Of a stretch of 64,000 nucleotides of DNA, positions 35,348 to 47,723 are shown one piece after another. Below the pieces are notes generated by a model. It was not told where the DNA came from. It did not search any database and saw only the letters and a list, made by a program, of their open reading frames with translations. How positions within the stretch are numbered: the stretch's first letter is position 1; each line of letters starts with the position of its first letter. A program made the translations under genes and the position numbers. The DNA is from Brachypodium distachyon (taxonomy: Eukaryota > Streptophyta > Magnoliopsida > Poales > Poaceae), in contig NC_016131.3 of the NCBI RefSeq assembly GCF_000005505.3, positions 23,918,501 through 23,982,500 of the forward strand. The letters are read 5' to 3'.

Positions 35348-38300
35348 CTAAATGTTCAGAGTAACCACCTGCACCGGGTTCTCCTTGTCAACAACAAATG
35401 ATCTAGTTACCTTTCCTGAAGGCGTCGCTATTTCGATCGTGTATGACCCATGGTAGCCTCTGAATTTAAACTCCCCACGATGATCGATGTCGCCATTCGC
35501 GTGGCTTAGCCACTCTTGCTTCAGAGCAAGGTACCTTTTGCCAGCCTCATTGATTGTTCCATCAGCGTCGATCAGGTGAGCATGCTCCCGAAACATGAAC
35601 ATCTCCCAGAATCCCCAGAGGATAACACCCTCCACAGCAGGATGCGCGAAGCATTCGCGTAGGCACACCTCGAGATCATCAGCCCGGATGTGTTCGTTCT
35701 CTGCTGTGACATCTAACTCAGTAATCCAGATAGGGAGACCCAATATGGATAGCTTGTCTAGGGAATCACATATGATATCTCCCACTGGATGGCTGATATG
35801 ACCTTGCACACCAATCCCACCAACCGGAGCACCCCGTTCTTGGAGATCAACAATCTGCTCGATGAACTTCTCTGGTGTAGATTTTGAGTCACATCCATCT
35901 TCGACATTGTAGTCGTTCACAAAGAGTACTGCTGAAGGATCAAGTTTATGTGCTTCCCTGAACATGTGAGCTCTAATGTCCCTTCCAAGTCTATCTTGAT
36001 AGAAAGACCCATGAAGCATCTCATTGTTAACATCATGATGCTTAAACCGACCTTTGTACCTTGACAGCAGGCTTTGCAATCGACTTTGTATGGCAGCCAT
36101 CAAGTGGTGCCCATGCAATGACCGAATCCATGGCTGGACTGAATCTTCCACTTCCCAGAATAAGCAGTGACCACGAACTCGTATGTTATGCTTCTGACAA
36201 AATTCAAGCAACTCATCGGAATCTTTATAATTTAGCTTTCCTTGTTCCGCCTCTGTCCAGTACCACTTCAATTCATTCTCAAATACAGCCCAATTGAAGT
36301 TCTTCACAAAGAAATCAGCAAGATCCTCATTCTCAATGTTACTTCTCCCTATGCATGATCCAAATGCAAAACTATTCTCGGTCTGTTGTATCCTGATAGC
36401 TGAACCAACAAGATTCGCGGCATTTGATTCTTGGAACTTCACAATGATATCACGCTTCCTTACCTGTCAGAAATCAGAAAATTAACTTTAATATTTCTCA
36501 AAATCATCATTGTTATAAGCAGCCATCAGATGACTTGTAGACAAAAGTTTTCAGTTTAATGATTTCGAGGAGAACAAGATATCTTTATATGCTTATGTAG
36601 GCACAGGCGCACTGCAAACTCTCGTCTTAACATAAAGAAAGCAAGGAGTTTCACCTTGTCTGATTTCTCCTTAAGGTACTCAAAACGTGCTTTCCTATCA
36701 ACCGCATAAATTTGGAAGCCCATGACTCTGATATCAACACCTGAAGGAGGACCCTGAACATATGCGATAACTTTGGATGGCTGCTTTTGAAGCTTGAATG
36801 CTCCTTTGATTTCATACCATTGATCCCCGTCAGCTTCCACTTGCCCACCATTAACCCATTGGTCATCTACACCAAGACAAACATTTACATGGTGACGGCC
36901 ATGTCCTCCAGACCCAGCACGTACCCAGGCAGAGACTCTGTAAGTGGTGTGCAGCCTTAGCTTGTCAGTTATCACCTGAGAAGGCCCCATCCACACATCA
37001 GTGCGGTTTGTAGCAAGGACATAGCTACCACTTATATGTTTCCGATTCAAAGGGTCCTTCAGGATGGAAGACAGCATATGGGGTGATTCAGTATGGATAC
37101 TCAGTCGACATGACCCCATAGGACTCCACCCAGCAAGGCCGCGAGAGAAAGTACTGTTCTGCATAATATTAGCTCCATACATAACATTCTGAAATACAAC
37201 GAAAATATTCTACCATTAGAAAAAAGAAGATAACTTGAATTAGACAGGAAAGGCTAAATCTTTCTATCTATACTATCTATTATTATCCATGATTGATAAA
37301 GGTTTGCCACTCGCAAAAAAAAAAAGATAAAGGTTTGCGGCAACAAACATTATATATCTTGTGGGACTGCAATCGTGCAGCAGTACGAGTTGACTAATCT
37401 GAAACACACTCCTGAGGTAGTAATGGAATGAAGCAATGAGTTTACCAACCTCAACTTTTGGGCGTGGTGCAGCAAGGATTTTTCTTGCCGGTGACAGAAC
37501 AAGGCCATCTACAAGAATGTCAATTCCTGCAGGTGGCCCCTCTATAAAAAGGACAGCTTTGGAGAAGGGAGCATGAAGGAGGAATTTTCCTTTCAAATGT
37601 GTCCAGCGCTTATCAGAGGCCTGGTTTCTTTGTTAATAAAATAAATTAATAATCAGTATATACATGATCCCTATAAAGATAATATATAACAAAGCCTGCA
37701 AATAATAAACTCAATAACATACTTACTTTGAAATACATACATATCGTTCACGGCCATATTCTTGTACCCACAAAGTAGCACGAACTTCAGTTTCATTAGA
37801 ACTGCCAAATATCCGAACAGGAGAACTAATCTCATAAAAGACTTTTCTCTGCACTCTTCCTGTGATATCTTGCTGTATGCCATTCCAATTGTGGATCCGT
37901 CCCGTTGCTGAAGCAAAATAGCTGCCACTTAAGGGCTTCACATTCCCATAAGCAGTGAACTCATGCCTACAGATATTGCATCCTCTTCCAGACCAATTAC
38001 TTAACCCTTCTTCAAACTGAGGATTCTTAATAACAGTCTCTATTCCACTTGGTGATTTTACTTCCTTTAAATGTTAGATTAACAGGTCATAAGCATAGCA
38101 ATAAAAGAACAAATGGATCAGAAGAGGGATATATGTGCTGCATATGAACATACGGGTAAATGAGAACAGTACTCGCACTGAAATTTGTGGAAGGTGTTAG
38201 ATGAACGCTTAGTATATTTATCATTTTCCACTAAAAATCTTGATATTAATTATTTGCTTAAAGCGGGCCAGAATTCGTCAGTGGCTTAAGCGTAACATTC

Positions 38301-41300
38301 AGAAAAATCTAGTTAAACTCTGAGAAGCATATAACATGTTATGGGATTAAACTGTAAAATATATTATCCAGGAAAGGGTTAAAGAAACGCACGTGGAAAA
38401 CACTCACCTTTGACTGCTTATGTTCCAACCTAGCAATAGTAACTGAATCAATAATAAGATCCGCCCCCGCAGGAGGTCCTTCCAGGTAAAAAACCACACA
38501 TTTTGGCATATTTGTCAAAGAAAAAGTACCTTCCAACTTCTCCCACTTTTCTTTTGAGGCTAACACCCTGTGTTATCAAATTCTACATGAATTAGGGATG
38601 GTATGAAAAGAAAAGAATTTGGCTGTTGAACAACTTTAAACCAGTACCTTCCAACAGAACTGTAGTGTGTTGATTCATCTTGATTTTGCAACCTCAGGGT
38701 TGCTTTGACTTCAGTTTTACCATGGATATTCCCATCAACTCTGACATATGCCGAAACTGCATAAGCTATACCAGTAGATACTCGATCTGTAATATCTTGT
38801 TCGAGACCTTGCCAGTGCTCAGTTCTCTTTGTAACAACAGCATAATTCTCTCCTGAGTTCCCTCTAATACCATCAAGGAAACCGGACCATTGTGATGCCA
38901 CATATGCGTGGCAGTAGATGGGATGCCATGAATGAAGGCCTTCTGAAAAATCACAGTTCAAAATTATGTTTGTTGTTCCACCAATCAATGAAGACGGTGT
39001 CCTCTCTGCTTTCTGCAGAAATTGAAGTAGTGAGAAAAATATAACGGCACAGAATCTAATGAAACCAATTGGTCTTATAGAGCTCACTGGCGCTAAGAAC
39101 CAAATACTAATATATGAAATGTACAAACTCTGGTGGCAATACTTCTAGTAATGTGCTGGATTGGTAGGCAAAATATATCGTTGTTATAGGGTTCCAGAAA
39201 TTAGTTTTAGCAGACGATTATTACTTCCTTTTCTACTTTCAAGGGAAATGTAGTACCAAGTGATTAACATGTTACTAAATAAGAATTTGCAGCATGATTG
39301 CTGTTATTTATTAGTAATACGAGATTGGTTCACACAGACAAACAGAAACAAGAGTTGACAACATACCTTGCAGGAGATGGTAACTGAATCTATAAGCAAG
39401 TCTACACCAGCAGGGGGGCCTTCAAGATAAAAAACCAAACGACTTGGTATACTTGTAAGCTCAAATGAACCTTCCAACTTCTCCCAGCGTTCTTGCGAGG
39501 CCAATACCCTGGTCAAACGACTTCCTTTAATAAACAGATGATACTGACATAGTATCATACAAGACAAGAAACAGCATGTTCCAGTTGAATTACCTTCCAA
39601 CAGAACGGTAGTTGGTAGACCCATCGTCCTCGAGTTTAAGCGTGGCCTGGACTCCAACAGGCTCATGAAGTTCCCCATGAACTCTGACATAGGCAGCAAC
39701 AACGTACTTGGTACCAACAGTAATATTTTCTGTTAAGTCCTGCTCAAGCCCTTGCCAACTCTGTGTGCGATGAGTAAGTACAGCATAACTAGACCCTGAA
39801 TGTGGCCTTATACCATTATGGTAACCAGATCCTTCCACAGCCACAAAGGCATGGCAACCGTTCGGATGCCACGAACGAATATCTTCAGAAAAATCACTGT
39901 TTGGTAGAATGTTCTCCATGACAGCTTTGTCGGAAGCACCGTGCTCCTCCTCTCCCTGATAAACATTGCATAACAAATAATTTTCCATGTGTCAAATCCA
40001 GTGTTGTGAGCTGAGGAGTCCTTATTGACCAACAATCTAGCATACATATACAATATTAGACTTGAGCAGAGAAAAGTCCCCGCGTCTCATGAACCGCCAG
40101 AGGTGACACCGAAGCCCTAGCCTCAAGCCTTCCCATGCAACCACGGTCGCCATCTCCCACCTGCTCCTGGTCGTGGTGGGGGTTGCTGGTGGCGGCTTGG
40201 TGGTGTTGGGCATCGGGTGCTTCTGCTGATGCGTGGGGGCGGCAAGCTCTCGTGTCAGGCTTCAGATATTTCGTTTCCCATGCTGTTCTAGGACTTGGTT
40301 AGCTAGGGCTCCACCTTAGCTCATTTGGTGAGGTTGGTCGTGTTTTTTTTCTTTCACGCTAGCTTAGCGCTTCCTTAATGAAAAATGAGACGCTTCAAGG
40401 CGTGTTCGAGAAAAAAAAATGTGACTTGTGAAGCTAGATGGACAAGATTTAATCTAAAGTAGAATGCACCCGCGGTCCTAATTCTATTTTAAAGGTGCCA
40501 AGTTAGTCCCTAATCTTTGAAACTGCACGTTTGGGTCCTAAATCTTTGATAAGTGGTTCATTGCAGGTTGTAAGTGTGTAATTCCGCATCTGACCGGGTG
40601 GCGAGGACGGCACGCGGCGGTAGGCGAGGCCCCTGGCGCAGCTGGCGATCTGGCCAACGCGCGGCCACCGTTTCCGGGCACCGGTCCGACCATAGCTGTG
40701 GTTCAACCACCTTGAGACGCCGTGCAGGCGGGCGATGGCATCATCCAGCGGTGGCGTGGCCAGGTTTGGTGCTAGGACAATGAAAGGGGGCTAGCTACCG
40801 GCAGAGTCACCATGGATACCTCGCCTCCTCCTCAATTGGATCACCGGTGATGTGGTGAAGGGAGAGAGGGACGGACCGCGGTTGGAACCAAAAGGAGAAG
40901 GAGGCAGGGAGGTATTTGCAAAATTACATTTCATCGTGTTACCCGGCAGGTGGGCCCAGGCCTACATGGCGTTGGTTAAACGGCAACGTCACCCGGTCAG
41001 ACGCGGGGATATACAATTTAGGATCCAAATGTGCATTTTCAAATATTAGAGACTAACTTGGCAGCTTTAACCACGGGTGCATTGTACTCTTTAATCTAAA
41101 GCTCACATGAAGGAAGAAATGAAGAACATACCTTCCCAATGAACTATCTTTTCTTTCTTTTGTTTAGAGAAAGTTATGTTATCAAGTATTTTGTTATTTT
41201 GGCCAGTCTTTTTGTCACATGCTTCTGATTACAATTTGCATTTTTATGTCCTTGCCTTTGTGCAAATTACTAAAGCTATTCCTTGCAAACAAGCAATTAG

Positions 41301-42126
41301 ACTTCTTAACATGAAACCAAAGTCACGATTGATCCCTTAGCACAATCAATTTCCACAAACATCTAATCGCACAGGGTTCACACATTTATTTCAAGTTTTG
41401 ATGTAGAGGAAAATTCTTCTCTGTTGATTATCGTGCAAGTAAATGTTTATGGGTTTGGTGATGAAGGGACATTACGTTTTGAAGCTATATCTGAAACTGG
41501 CAAGCTGCTAATATATACCTGGATTAAACTCTATGTAATGTAACCAAGCATGGTTGTGCAAAACTGCAAACTACCAATAGTAATGAACTACTTCATTTTC
41601 GTGAATATTTAAAAATTTCATTTTGCCCTGAATCATATGCCTTCCAAAGAACTACAGAATGGGGTATAATACAGAAACAGCAAGGTGCATGTGCAATGTA
41701 GTGATTGGCCTGATAAGATCTCTGCTATTATACCAAATGTAGAGATGAACAGAGCCATGATTTGGATAACACTTTTTCTTTAGATCAATAGGGCTTTTCA
41801 TACGTGTTTCATTCATCATCGGCAAACAAAACAACATAGTATCCATCCAGATTCCTATCCTTGGCAACCAAATACACCCTGGGTCTTCATTCAGTGGGCA
41901 ATCAAATTAATGACTAATGGAAACAACGCTGCAAACAAACCTATGATCGATCCTTCCCTGCGTCCTACACAATTCACGGCAGGCTGAAGCAACCACAGCA
42001 AGAAACCAAGGAATTAGCTGTTACCTTGGGCTCGGGAGGCGGTGGATCTGGGTTCGGGGCCAGGGCGGCCGCGCGGCCACCCCGGCGGGGGCGGCAGAGA
42101 GACGGAAGCCACCCGCAACGGCGCAT
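35348..42126 (-). CDS. Endo-1,4-beta-xylanase, four CBM22 plus GH10
   Basis: Hydrolyses internal beta-1,4 links of xylan in the cell wall; like AtXYN1, it probably acts in wall remodelling. Exons 42025-42126, 39594-39955, 39367-39508, 38648-39012, 38408-38567, 37741-38064, 37450-37620, 36655-37188, 35348-36463 join in frame to 1091 residues. Four CBM22 xylan-binding modules follow one another, each with FSEGxxxWxP-like starts, GSYxxxxxRTxxWxG, and FYLEGPPAGxDLxIDSV-like ends. The GH10 barrel occupies about 750-1050, with acid/base glutamate in DVNNEM (about residue 868) and nucleophile in WITELDV (about 969). Exon 1 (MRRCGWLP...PEPK) was chosen because its donor and phase fit; it has no obvious signal peptide. 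Repeated exon-pair structure implies module duplication. Confidence 0.88.
40080..40419 (+). mobile_element. LINE 3' end in xylanase intron 1
   Basis: A GC-rich stretch followed by TTTTTTCTTTCACGCTAGC-like 3'UTR, CTTCCTTAATGAAAAATGAG and GTTCGAGAAAAAAAAA (poly-A 40411-40419), the standard end of plant L1 elements. The 5' edge is approximate and target duplication is unclear. Confidence 0.65.
40460..41089. mobile_element. MULE-like element with GC-rich interior in intron 1
   Basis: Terminal inverted repeats of about 85 bp (AGAATGCACCCGCGG, CCAAGTTAGTCCCTAAT, and the complementary ATTAGAGACTAACTTGG, CCACGGGTGCATT). Flanked by a direct repeat TTTAATCTAAAG (40448-40459, 41090-41101), slightly long for the usual 9-11 bp. 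The interior (about 40570-40990) is far more GC-rich than the intron around it, suggesting captured gene sequence, but I cannot name a source. About 900 bp of ordinary intron follow to 42024. Confidence 0.7.
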
Positions 42127-43640
42127 CATATCATCTCAAAGACCAGACGGCTCAGCGACGGCGGTGGCCGGTGGATGGGGACTACTGTGCGTTGCTGGCA
42201 GTCAAGAAGACAAGACAGGGTAGCAAAGAACAAAGGGAAAACGCGTAAAGGAGCAGGGCCTGAAGGTGAGGTGGGTACTGTACCTTACCTAACTAGTACC
42301 GAGGTGGCGAGAGACGGCAGCTTGGGGAGGAAGGGAAGCGCATAAGGACAGCAGCAGCAGCGGTGCGTGTCGGTGTGCGATGCGACGGCGTCGGCCGCTA
42401 TGCGTTTGCTTGCGGAGCGAAGTGAAGTGAGCGGGAAGCAATCCGATGCCAAGAATGTCGCGACGGGAAATCGGTGAGGGGAAGAAGACAGAAGGAGAAG
42501 GCACAATTCAAGAATCTCGCCTGGCTCACGGCTTCTCTACGGCCCTCCTCGGAGGCATAGCGGCGAACACCTCACGAGCACCCACCTCAAGAAAGTCAAA
42601 ACGCACCCCCACGCAGTGAAAATGGGCAGATGCACGACGCAAGTAGCAAGAAGGAGCTTCTCGGGTTACCTCTGTGATGGGCGATCGGCGGTCGGTGGAG
42701 AGGGAGGAGGAAGATAGAGTTGCAGCCGTGCAGCGGTGCAGTGCAGGGGGGCGATGGGTGACCGGCAAGCTGCAGACGACGGATGAGAGAGGGAGGGAGG
42801 GCTGTCAGGCGGCGACTGTTGAAGTGTTGAAGTGTAGAGTAGACGAGGCGGTGCCACGGTGGTGATTCTCGCTGTCGAGAATGCGGACCAGTACACACGA
42901 GCAGGCCACGCGCCCACGCCGATCTGGAAGAACGAGAAGTTGCGAGGCCCGTTTCAGAACGGAAGCTAGTTAGCTAGATCGCGCTCATTAATTTGGTCAA
43001 CCTATCACGTGCTGCCACGGAGTCAGTCTACGCTTTGCTGTCAAAAAATAATAATTTGGTCAACCTATCATCATGACTTATTGTATAATTGCATTTAAAT
43101 TTAGTCTTAAAATTGAGACATTTTTATTGGACGGAAGAATTACTGTATTTTTTTCCTTTTGAAGTTTAGTCAGTCTAGCGAAATACACCTTTGTTTTAGA
43201 TTTAAGTTCTCAATCTCTCGAGAAAAAAATCCTAATATGGAAAATCCCGTACTCAACATTCTGATAGCGGGTGTTGGTCAACGCTTTTTCTGTCCACATA
43301 CTCCCTCCACCTCTCATATTTTTCCTCCTTTCGACATTTTCCTTCCCTCTACATATCATCTGCTAATAAGTGACACATACTTTAGCTGTAAAAAAAAGAG
43401 TGACACATACTTTATATTTTCGTTACGTTTTGCATAATGGAAATGAGAGGAATCTCTGATTGAAAAGACCGTAGAAAAATATTTGTACCATCCAGGCTAA
43501 TTTTTTTCTTGCCAGTATTTCTAGGTTTGGTGTTTTTCTTTCGGTAGAAAATTTTAAATAAGTTATCTTTTCAAAAATCCACCTAGGGTCCATTTTTTCT
43601 TGTGGCTTGTTTGACCGAGTACATTACTCACTAGAGATAA
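42127..43640. promoter_or_regulatory. Upstream region of the xylanase gene
   Basis: Up to about 42940 it is GC- and purine-rich with several overlapping open frames on both strands, none recognisable; it is probably 5'UTR and promoter. A possible splice donor (TTAG/GTAAGG, minus strand, about 42290) would allow a leader exon. Beyond 42950 it turns AT-rich and contains two tiny poly(A)-tailed insertions (43008-43051 and 43385-43398). Confidence 0.35.
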
Positions 43641-43649
43641 TTTGGCTAA

Positions 43650-44130
43650 GAAACAACATGTGCTGATATGTCCTGCTTGTTGTGCTCTGAAGCTGAAACG
43701 ACACATCGCCTTCTATTTAACTGTGATGTGGTCAAGATAGTTTGGAGAGACATCTCCATGTTCTTGTAGAGATCTATTGGCACTGACTATGAAGATGTTG
43801 CGAGTTTATGGATCTGAATAAAAAAAATGGTGTCACAAACATGGTATCTGCTGGGACGTGGAAAGTTTGGAAATTAAGAAATGATTTACTCCCTCTGATC
43901 ATAAATTCTTGATTCAAATTTGGCCAAATATGGATGTATCTATTATTAAAATTTGTCTAGATACATGTAATATTTCGACAACAATTTAGGATCGGAGAGA
44001 GTACATTTTTGTGCGTGCTTTGTGGACGAGCTTGCAGAAGTGGTTACTTCGTCTATTCAGGCGTTGGCTTCTTCTCTGCGGCCTTGGTCAGAGGACGCTA
44101 CTGGAAAGGATGATGGAAATGATTGAAAAG
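43650..44130 (+). pseudogene. LINE reverse-transcriptase C-terminal remnant
   Basis: Translation near 43655 reads CLLCSEAETTHRLLFNCDVVKIVWRD with in-frame stops later. This is the zinc-binding zf-RVT region at the end of plant LINE ORF2 (CxxCxxxxETxxHLxxxCxxxxxxW). Homology continues past a Stowaway (43889-44001). Heavily decayed. Confidence 0.65.
43889..44001. mobile_element. Stowaway MITE inside the LINE remnant
   Basis: Termini CTCCCTCTGATCATAAATTC and AATTTAGGATCGGAGAGAG, flanked by TA; core ATGGATGTATC...GATACATGTAATATT as in the other Stowaways here. Confidence 0.88.
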
Positions 44131-44612
44131 AAAGTCTATTAGGATCCTTATAGTTAACATGTCGATGAAGAAAAAACGAAGGCCGGAGAGGACGCTATGT
44201 TAACTGTGCCTAATTACTAATTATTTCTCTCATTACTATATTTGGTGCCTAGTTACCAGTTTAACTGTGTCTAATTACCGGTTTAACCGTTTGTCCCAAC
44301 TGGCATGTTTAACTGTGCCAACTTGTACTTTAACCATGCATACTTGTCAAGTTTTTTTCCGACAAAACATTCCTTTATAACTTACCAACACACTTATAAA
44401 CATAGACAGCCATCAAACCACACCAGATGAGACGGCCAATTCATGAACTACCCCCATTTGCTTCACACGGACAATGCTGAAATAAAATCTTGACAAAATC
44501 CTTCAACGGATAAATAATATCATCATAGACAGTTGTCGCTACATTGCTTCAGAAACCACCATTATCCATGCCTACAATGGATAAATAAAATCTTGTCTAT
44601 TTACCTATGGAC

Positions 44613-45710
44613 TTTGCTAATGCGCGACCGTACGCACGTCGGTCAGGTCGCGCGTACACTAAGACCAAACACGGAGAGTAGACAGGTGCGTGTCACATGC
44701 ATGCAGTTTTAATACATTTAGTAAAATTTGAAACTTTAAAAAGTTATAAGTTTCAAACCGTATACTCAATTTTGGATTCATTTTCACGGTTCATTTTCTC
44801 TTGACGAGATCTTCAAAACTAGATCCCATATTGGTAAGTTTCGACAAAAAAAAATCCGTGTCAAAAGTTACCAGCCAATAATATATGAAGTTATCACCCC
44901 TGATAGTAATAAGTTACCACATGATAACTTCTCAAAAAAAAAGGAATGAGTACTTATGTGTTAAAGTTATCATCTAATAACATATGAAATTACCATACCT
45001 GTTAGCCACATGACAAGTCATACAAAAAAAGATGGTTACTTATGCAGTGAAGTTACCAACCTGATAAAATAGGAAGTTACCGTTCCTGTTACTAACAAGT
45101 TACCACATGAAAACTTCATACAAAATAGGATGGTTACTTATGCGTCGAAAGTTACCACCCAATAATAATATAAGAAGTTGCCGCCCCGTTAGTAAGAAGT
45201 TACCACATGACAACTTCATAGAAAATATGATGCATGGTTACCTATGCAGTAAAATTACCACCCAACAATTTATAAAATTGTCACTCTGTTAGTACCAAGT
45301 TACCACATGCTAATGTTGGTAAGTTCTTTCAGAGTATGATGGTAATTTGTGCATTATCGCTTGGTAACACGGAAAATAAAAAATTCGTCGAAAGATATTC
45401 GAGTGGGATCTAGTTTTGAAGCTCTCGTTGATACGAAGCCAACGATGAAAACAGATTGTGAATCGTACAAACGGTTCGAACTATAAAATATTTTAAGTCT
45501 CAAAATTAGTTAGTACAAAATGCATACATGCACCATGCATCCAAGACAAAATCTCATCACTGATAAGTACAAAATGCACGCATGTAAGCATGGCTAATTA
45601 GCATCGCACGTGGTCTGCAGGCACCGTTCGCGTGAAATGACAAAGAGCACGAACAAAATCAACTCCATGCTAGAAATTAATCGACCAATGAAAACCGTGC
45701 GCGCGAGGGA
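44613..45710. mobile_element. Long-TIR DNA element with internal tandem repeats
   Basis: The two flanks are inverted copies of each other over roughly 150 bp: the left has TTCAAAACTAGATCCCATAT and TTTCGACAAAA-like words (about 44810-44870); the right has their complements ATTCGAGTGGGATCTAGTTTTGAA and GTCGAAAG in part (about 45385-45425). Between them, about 44866-45330, nearly five diverged copies of a ~98-bp unit begin GTTACCA and contain AAGTTACCACATGA and GGTTACTTATGC. The outer ends (GCGCGACC near 44620; CGTGCGCGCGAGG near 45700) are tentative. No transposase. Family not identified. Confidence 0.55.
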
Positions 45711-45744
45711 ACCAAATAAAGAACGTCAGCTCCTTATGATTTAG

Positions 45745-45875
45745 GTTTACCTAGACCAACTTGTTCTAAGTCAAACTTCTTAAACTTGTCCAAGTTTAGG
45801 GGAAAAACAACCAACATCTATACGAATATAAATTAGTTTTATTAAATTCATCGTGATATATATTTTCATAATACT
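45745..45875. mobile_element. MITE fragment related to 63125-63388
   Basis: Shares GTCAAACTTCTTAAACTT-like, TTAGTTTTATTAAATTCAT and GTGATATATATTTTCATAAT with the complete element at 63125-63388 but lacks the CTCCCTCC ends. A further repeat start (CTAGCTGAAATGCCCGTGCA) abuts it at 45877; a similar start is at 3627. Confidence 0.65.
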
Positions 45876-46479
45876 AGCTGAAATGCCCGTGCATTGCAAC
45901 GGAACAACAAAATAAAATGATACATTCAAAAATATGCATCAAAACCTCCCTTTGCTCTTCTTTAACGATTACCAAATATCCCTTCAAAAAAGATTTGTTC
46001 CGAAGATTGTGTCTCTATGCTCTAGTCTCTCAAAATAGAACAATACACTTCCTTCTGAAAATTATATAACATCACCCGGTCAAAGAAGTTTTGAGACGGA
46101 ATCACTTAATATTTTAGTTCTCTCCACTATCTCACTTCAGCCGTTAAAATAAAGAGTTAGAAGGAGCAGCAAATTTATGTTTTGGCAGCTGGATGTTCGT
46201 TTATGAGTATAGACATTTGATTATTTTGTTGAGTATGACTATTCTGATTTTCCTGGTTTTCTGAAGGAGCTTATTAATATTAGATTAAATCAAGCCTAAT
46301 TAATAAACTGACAGTGCACGTGTATTTTTTTTCAATTATTTGCTCGAGTTGTTCGGCGGATCTGACTTGTGGACAGTTCAGACGACTTGACGTCGTTGGC
46401 CTCTCGGCTATCTGTCTGCTCGTAGTCCTGTCTCTGCGTGACGGCCGGAGTCCGTTTTATATGGCCAGCAAGTATTAAA

Positions 46480-46640
46480 TGTGGCAACTTGCCCGCGGAT
46501 ATCTGACCCAAATGGGTAGGATATGGGTCGACAATTATGCCCATGGGTATACCCGATGGATCGCACGATTACTCATGGATAGGGTATGGGTATAGGTTTA
46601 TACCCATGGATACCCGATGGGTCGCCCGTTTAATATTTTA
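46480..46640. repeat. hAT-like subterminal repeat fragment
   Basis: Recurrent ATGGGTATACCCGATGG, CATGGATACCCGATGGGTCG and ATGGGTA words in both orientations, typical of ends of non-autonomous grass hAT elements. Boundaries and partner end not resolved. The rest of 45900-47700 is AT-rich with no supported gene. Confidence 0.4.
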
Positions 46641-47723
46641 ATTAAATAAATATTATTTTTATTATATAATATGTGTACTCTTTGAATTTTTTTAGCGAAA
46701 TGTGGACTCTTTGATCAATAAGGATTAATGGATGAACCCTGTTGTAAAAAAAAAAAATAACGACCAAGTGCAAATTGGTCCAGTAGCCCTGACTCGATGA
46801 CCCATCAACTTGGCATGTTTGTCCATCTCTCTCGCTCCGTCAGGCTCACAGAAAAAAGATATCGAGGCACCTTCTCCCATCTCCAATTCTACACTCGGCC
46901 ATCGTCTCTCGTTCTCTTTACTAAGCCCTAGGCGCCGCCACCATTCTCTCTCGCAGTCTGTCTCATCAGCTTCTTCTAACAATTCGCCATCTCCTCGTGT
47001 AATTTAGCCCTAGGAGGAGACAGTCGTGGCTGGGAAACGAAAGAGGGACCAGCCGTGGCCGCGCCTGGGAGACAGAGGGGACGGCCGTGGCTTCGAGTCC
47101 TTGCCCGATGGGTGCCAGATCGGGTCTCATCTTCTGACTCCCGTAGTGTTTCGGCGGAGCAATCTTTTTCTCGTCAGATTCGGAGTTGTTGCCCGACTCT
47201 CGTAACGATCCCGCTGGCGATCCCTCGCGGAGTTCCAGTCCAATTCGGTGCATGTAACGGGCCAGCCGGCTTAATAGGCCTAATATACATGCAATCTTGG
47301 TGGTTCACAAATTTTTTGGGAAGTTTGACATATGACGGTGAAGGAAACGGTCCGTATTTTTTATTAGATAGGTATAGATACATATTTAATATTCTAGATG
47401 TTGATATATTTAGTTTCAACCCCACTGACGCATAGATTTGACGGTGGGGTTGTTCTGATGGAGTCACACAAAAAAACCAGAGAAAGTACATTTGAAAGGA
47501 CAAATAAACATAGATGGGCATAGCATAGATAGATAGTAAGAGTACCAATCGTCTCAATAATGGATCATCTCAAAAGAAGAAGAAAAAACTCAAGATGGAT
47601 GGTTTGGACATGGAAGGACAGATATAAAAGATAGGCATAGCTTGGATAAATAAACATAGATTAATTGGTACTTGTAATTAATAGAGTGGTGACAGAGAGA
47701 ATGGCTCCTGCAATTTTCTGAGA

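Noticed and set aside
42285..42917. Several overlapping GC-rich open frames upstream of the xylanase
   Set aside because: Open on both strands through composition alone; Ser/Pro/Arg-rich with no conserved motif. Treated as promoter or leader.
44866..45330. Evenly spaced repeats as a possible CRISPR-like array
   Set aside because: Units are long (about 98 bp), diverged throughout with no constant-repeat/unique-spacer pattern, and the DNA is plant nuclear.
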